Positions 13,763 to 14,079 of a DNA stretch of 14,079 nucleotides are shown here, piece by piece; within the stretch, counting starts at the first letter, position 1; each line of letters opens with the position of its first letter. Origin of the DNA: Dehalococcoidia bacterium (GTDB taxonomy: Bacteria > Chloroflexota > Dehalococcoidia > SZUA-161); assembly GCA_004376205.1 (NCBI GenBank), contig SOKG01000261.1, forward strand, positions 1 to 14,079. Direction: 5' to 3'. A program made the position numbers and the translations under genes. Under the pieces are notes generated by a model, which made no database searches, was not told the origin of the DNA, and saw only the letters and a list, made by a program, of their open reading frames with translations.

Positions 13763-14041
13763 GTGGCCATATCAAAGGACGACTACGAAGCTGGTCTTGA
13801 TCCAAAGGCGAGAGAGATGCTAGACTTTCTAAGAGCCAATCCATCAGATAAAGGTTACACAGTTATGGACGTATATGCGAGCATATATAGTGAGGAGGAC
13901 AAGAGTGCCCACCTGCGCGACTCAGGTGGGGTTGGGGGAAGATTTAGAGAAATCCAGCGATGGATTGACGAGTTCCGCGAGCAGGGGTATGTCAAGTCAA
14001 AAATTATCAGCGCAACCATCTTCTACAGCGCTAGTGAGTAA
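13763..14041 (+). CDS. Small protein of unknown function
   Basis: 92 residues from GTG 13763, with a strong AGGAGGTGA (13751-13759) just upstream. I do not recognise the family. It is soluble, with no signal peptide or membrane segment, and alternates helices (DPKAREMLDFLRANP, GRFREIQRWIDEFREQGYV) with a short strand-like end (SKIISATIFYSA). That could be a small winged-helix-like fold: the helix-turn-helix-wing order and the phrase 'EQGYVKSKII' resemble such domains, but this is a guess. Base composition is visibly less GC-rich than in the catabolic genes. It has its own candidate promoter and operator-like dyad. It may be a regulator of a next operon or an unrelated gene. The last 38 bases of the window show nothing further. 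Confidence 0.75.
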   Translation: MAISKDDYEAGLDPKAREMLDFLRANPSDKGYTVMDVYASIYSEEDKSAHLRDSGGVGGRFREIQRWIDEFREQGYVKSKIISATIFYSASE

Positions 14042-14079
14042 AGAGGGTTGTGAGTCCACTACTCGCACTTACAGTGTTG

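Overview
The window looks like part of an anaerobe's catabolic gene cluster. Thirteen protein-coding genes and one interrupted gene all lie on the + strand, mostly with 2-75 bp between genes, one 4-bp overlap and strong AGGAGG ribosome binding sites. Two features suggest an anaerobe: an oxygen-sensitive ATP-dependent 2-hydroxyacyl-CoA dehydratase / benzoyl-CoA reductase-type module, and an acetyl-CoA-synthase-like protein. The many thiolase-like/DUF35 pairs, acyl-CoA dehydrogenases and MaoC hydratases are the kind of content I associate with Dehalococcoidia (Chloroflexota) and Desulfobacterota from sediments. There is no rRNA, tRNA or marker gene to decide the lineage. I saw no mobile element, CRISPR array or RNA gene.

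Region 1 (1-2657) holds two thiolase-superfamily proteins and two DUF35 zinc-ribbon/OB-fold partners. The first thiolase-like gene enters from the left edge and carries an in-frame TAA at 28-30, with recognisable family sequence on both sides. The second is intact but lacks the usual thiolase nucleophile Cys and the GHP His.

Region 2 (2733-9330) holds acyl-CoA dehydrogenase A, a MaoC-N/FAS1-type hot-dog protein, a catalytic MaoC hydratase, an Ltp2-type thiolase-like aldolase with DUF35 partner, a second diverged Ltp2-type protein with DUF35 partner, and acyl-CoA dehydrogenase B. The set matches, enzyme for enzyme, the last round of actinobacterial steroid side-chain degradation (ChsE1-ChsE2 dehydrogenase, ChsH1-ChsH2 hydratase, Ltp2-DUF35 retro-aldolase). 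The inferred sequence is dehydrogenation, hydration, then retro-aldol cleavage of a branched acyl-CoA side chain. Several pairs look complementary: one member keeps the catalytic residues and the other has lost them.

Region 3 (9401-13610) may have its own promoter (TATAAT at 9339-9344). It encodes two subunits of the HgdA/HgdB-BcrB/BcrC family and a single ASKHA ATPase activator with both cluster cysteines. After a longer gap comes a stand-alone protein resembling the middle part of acetyl-CoA synthase (CdhC/AcsB) and ending in a four-cysteine motif. This last protein is the least explained part of the window.

Region 4 (13611-14079) has a good sigma70-like promoter overlapping a dyad, then a small gene of unknown function that may start a new transcription unit. 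No gene-free stretch exceeds about 155 bp.
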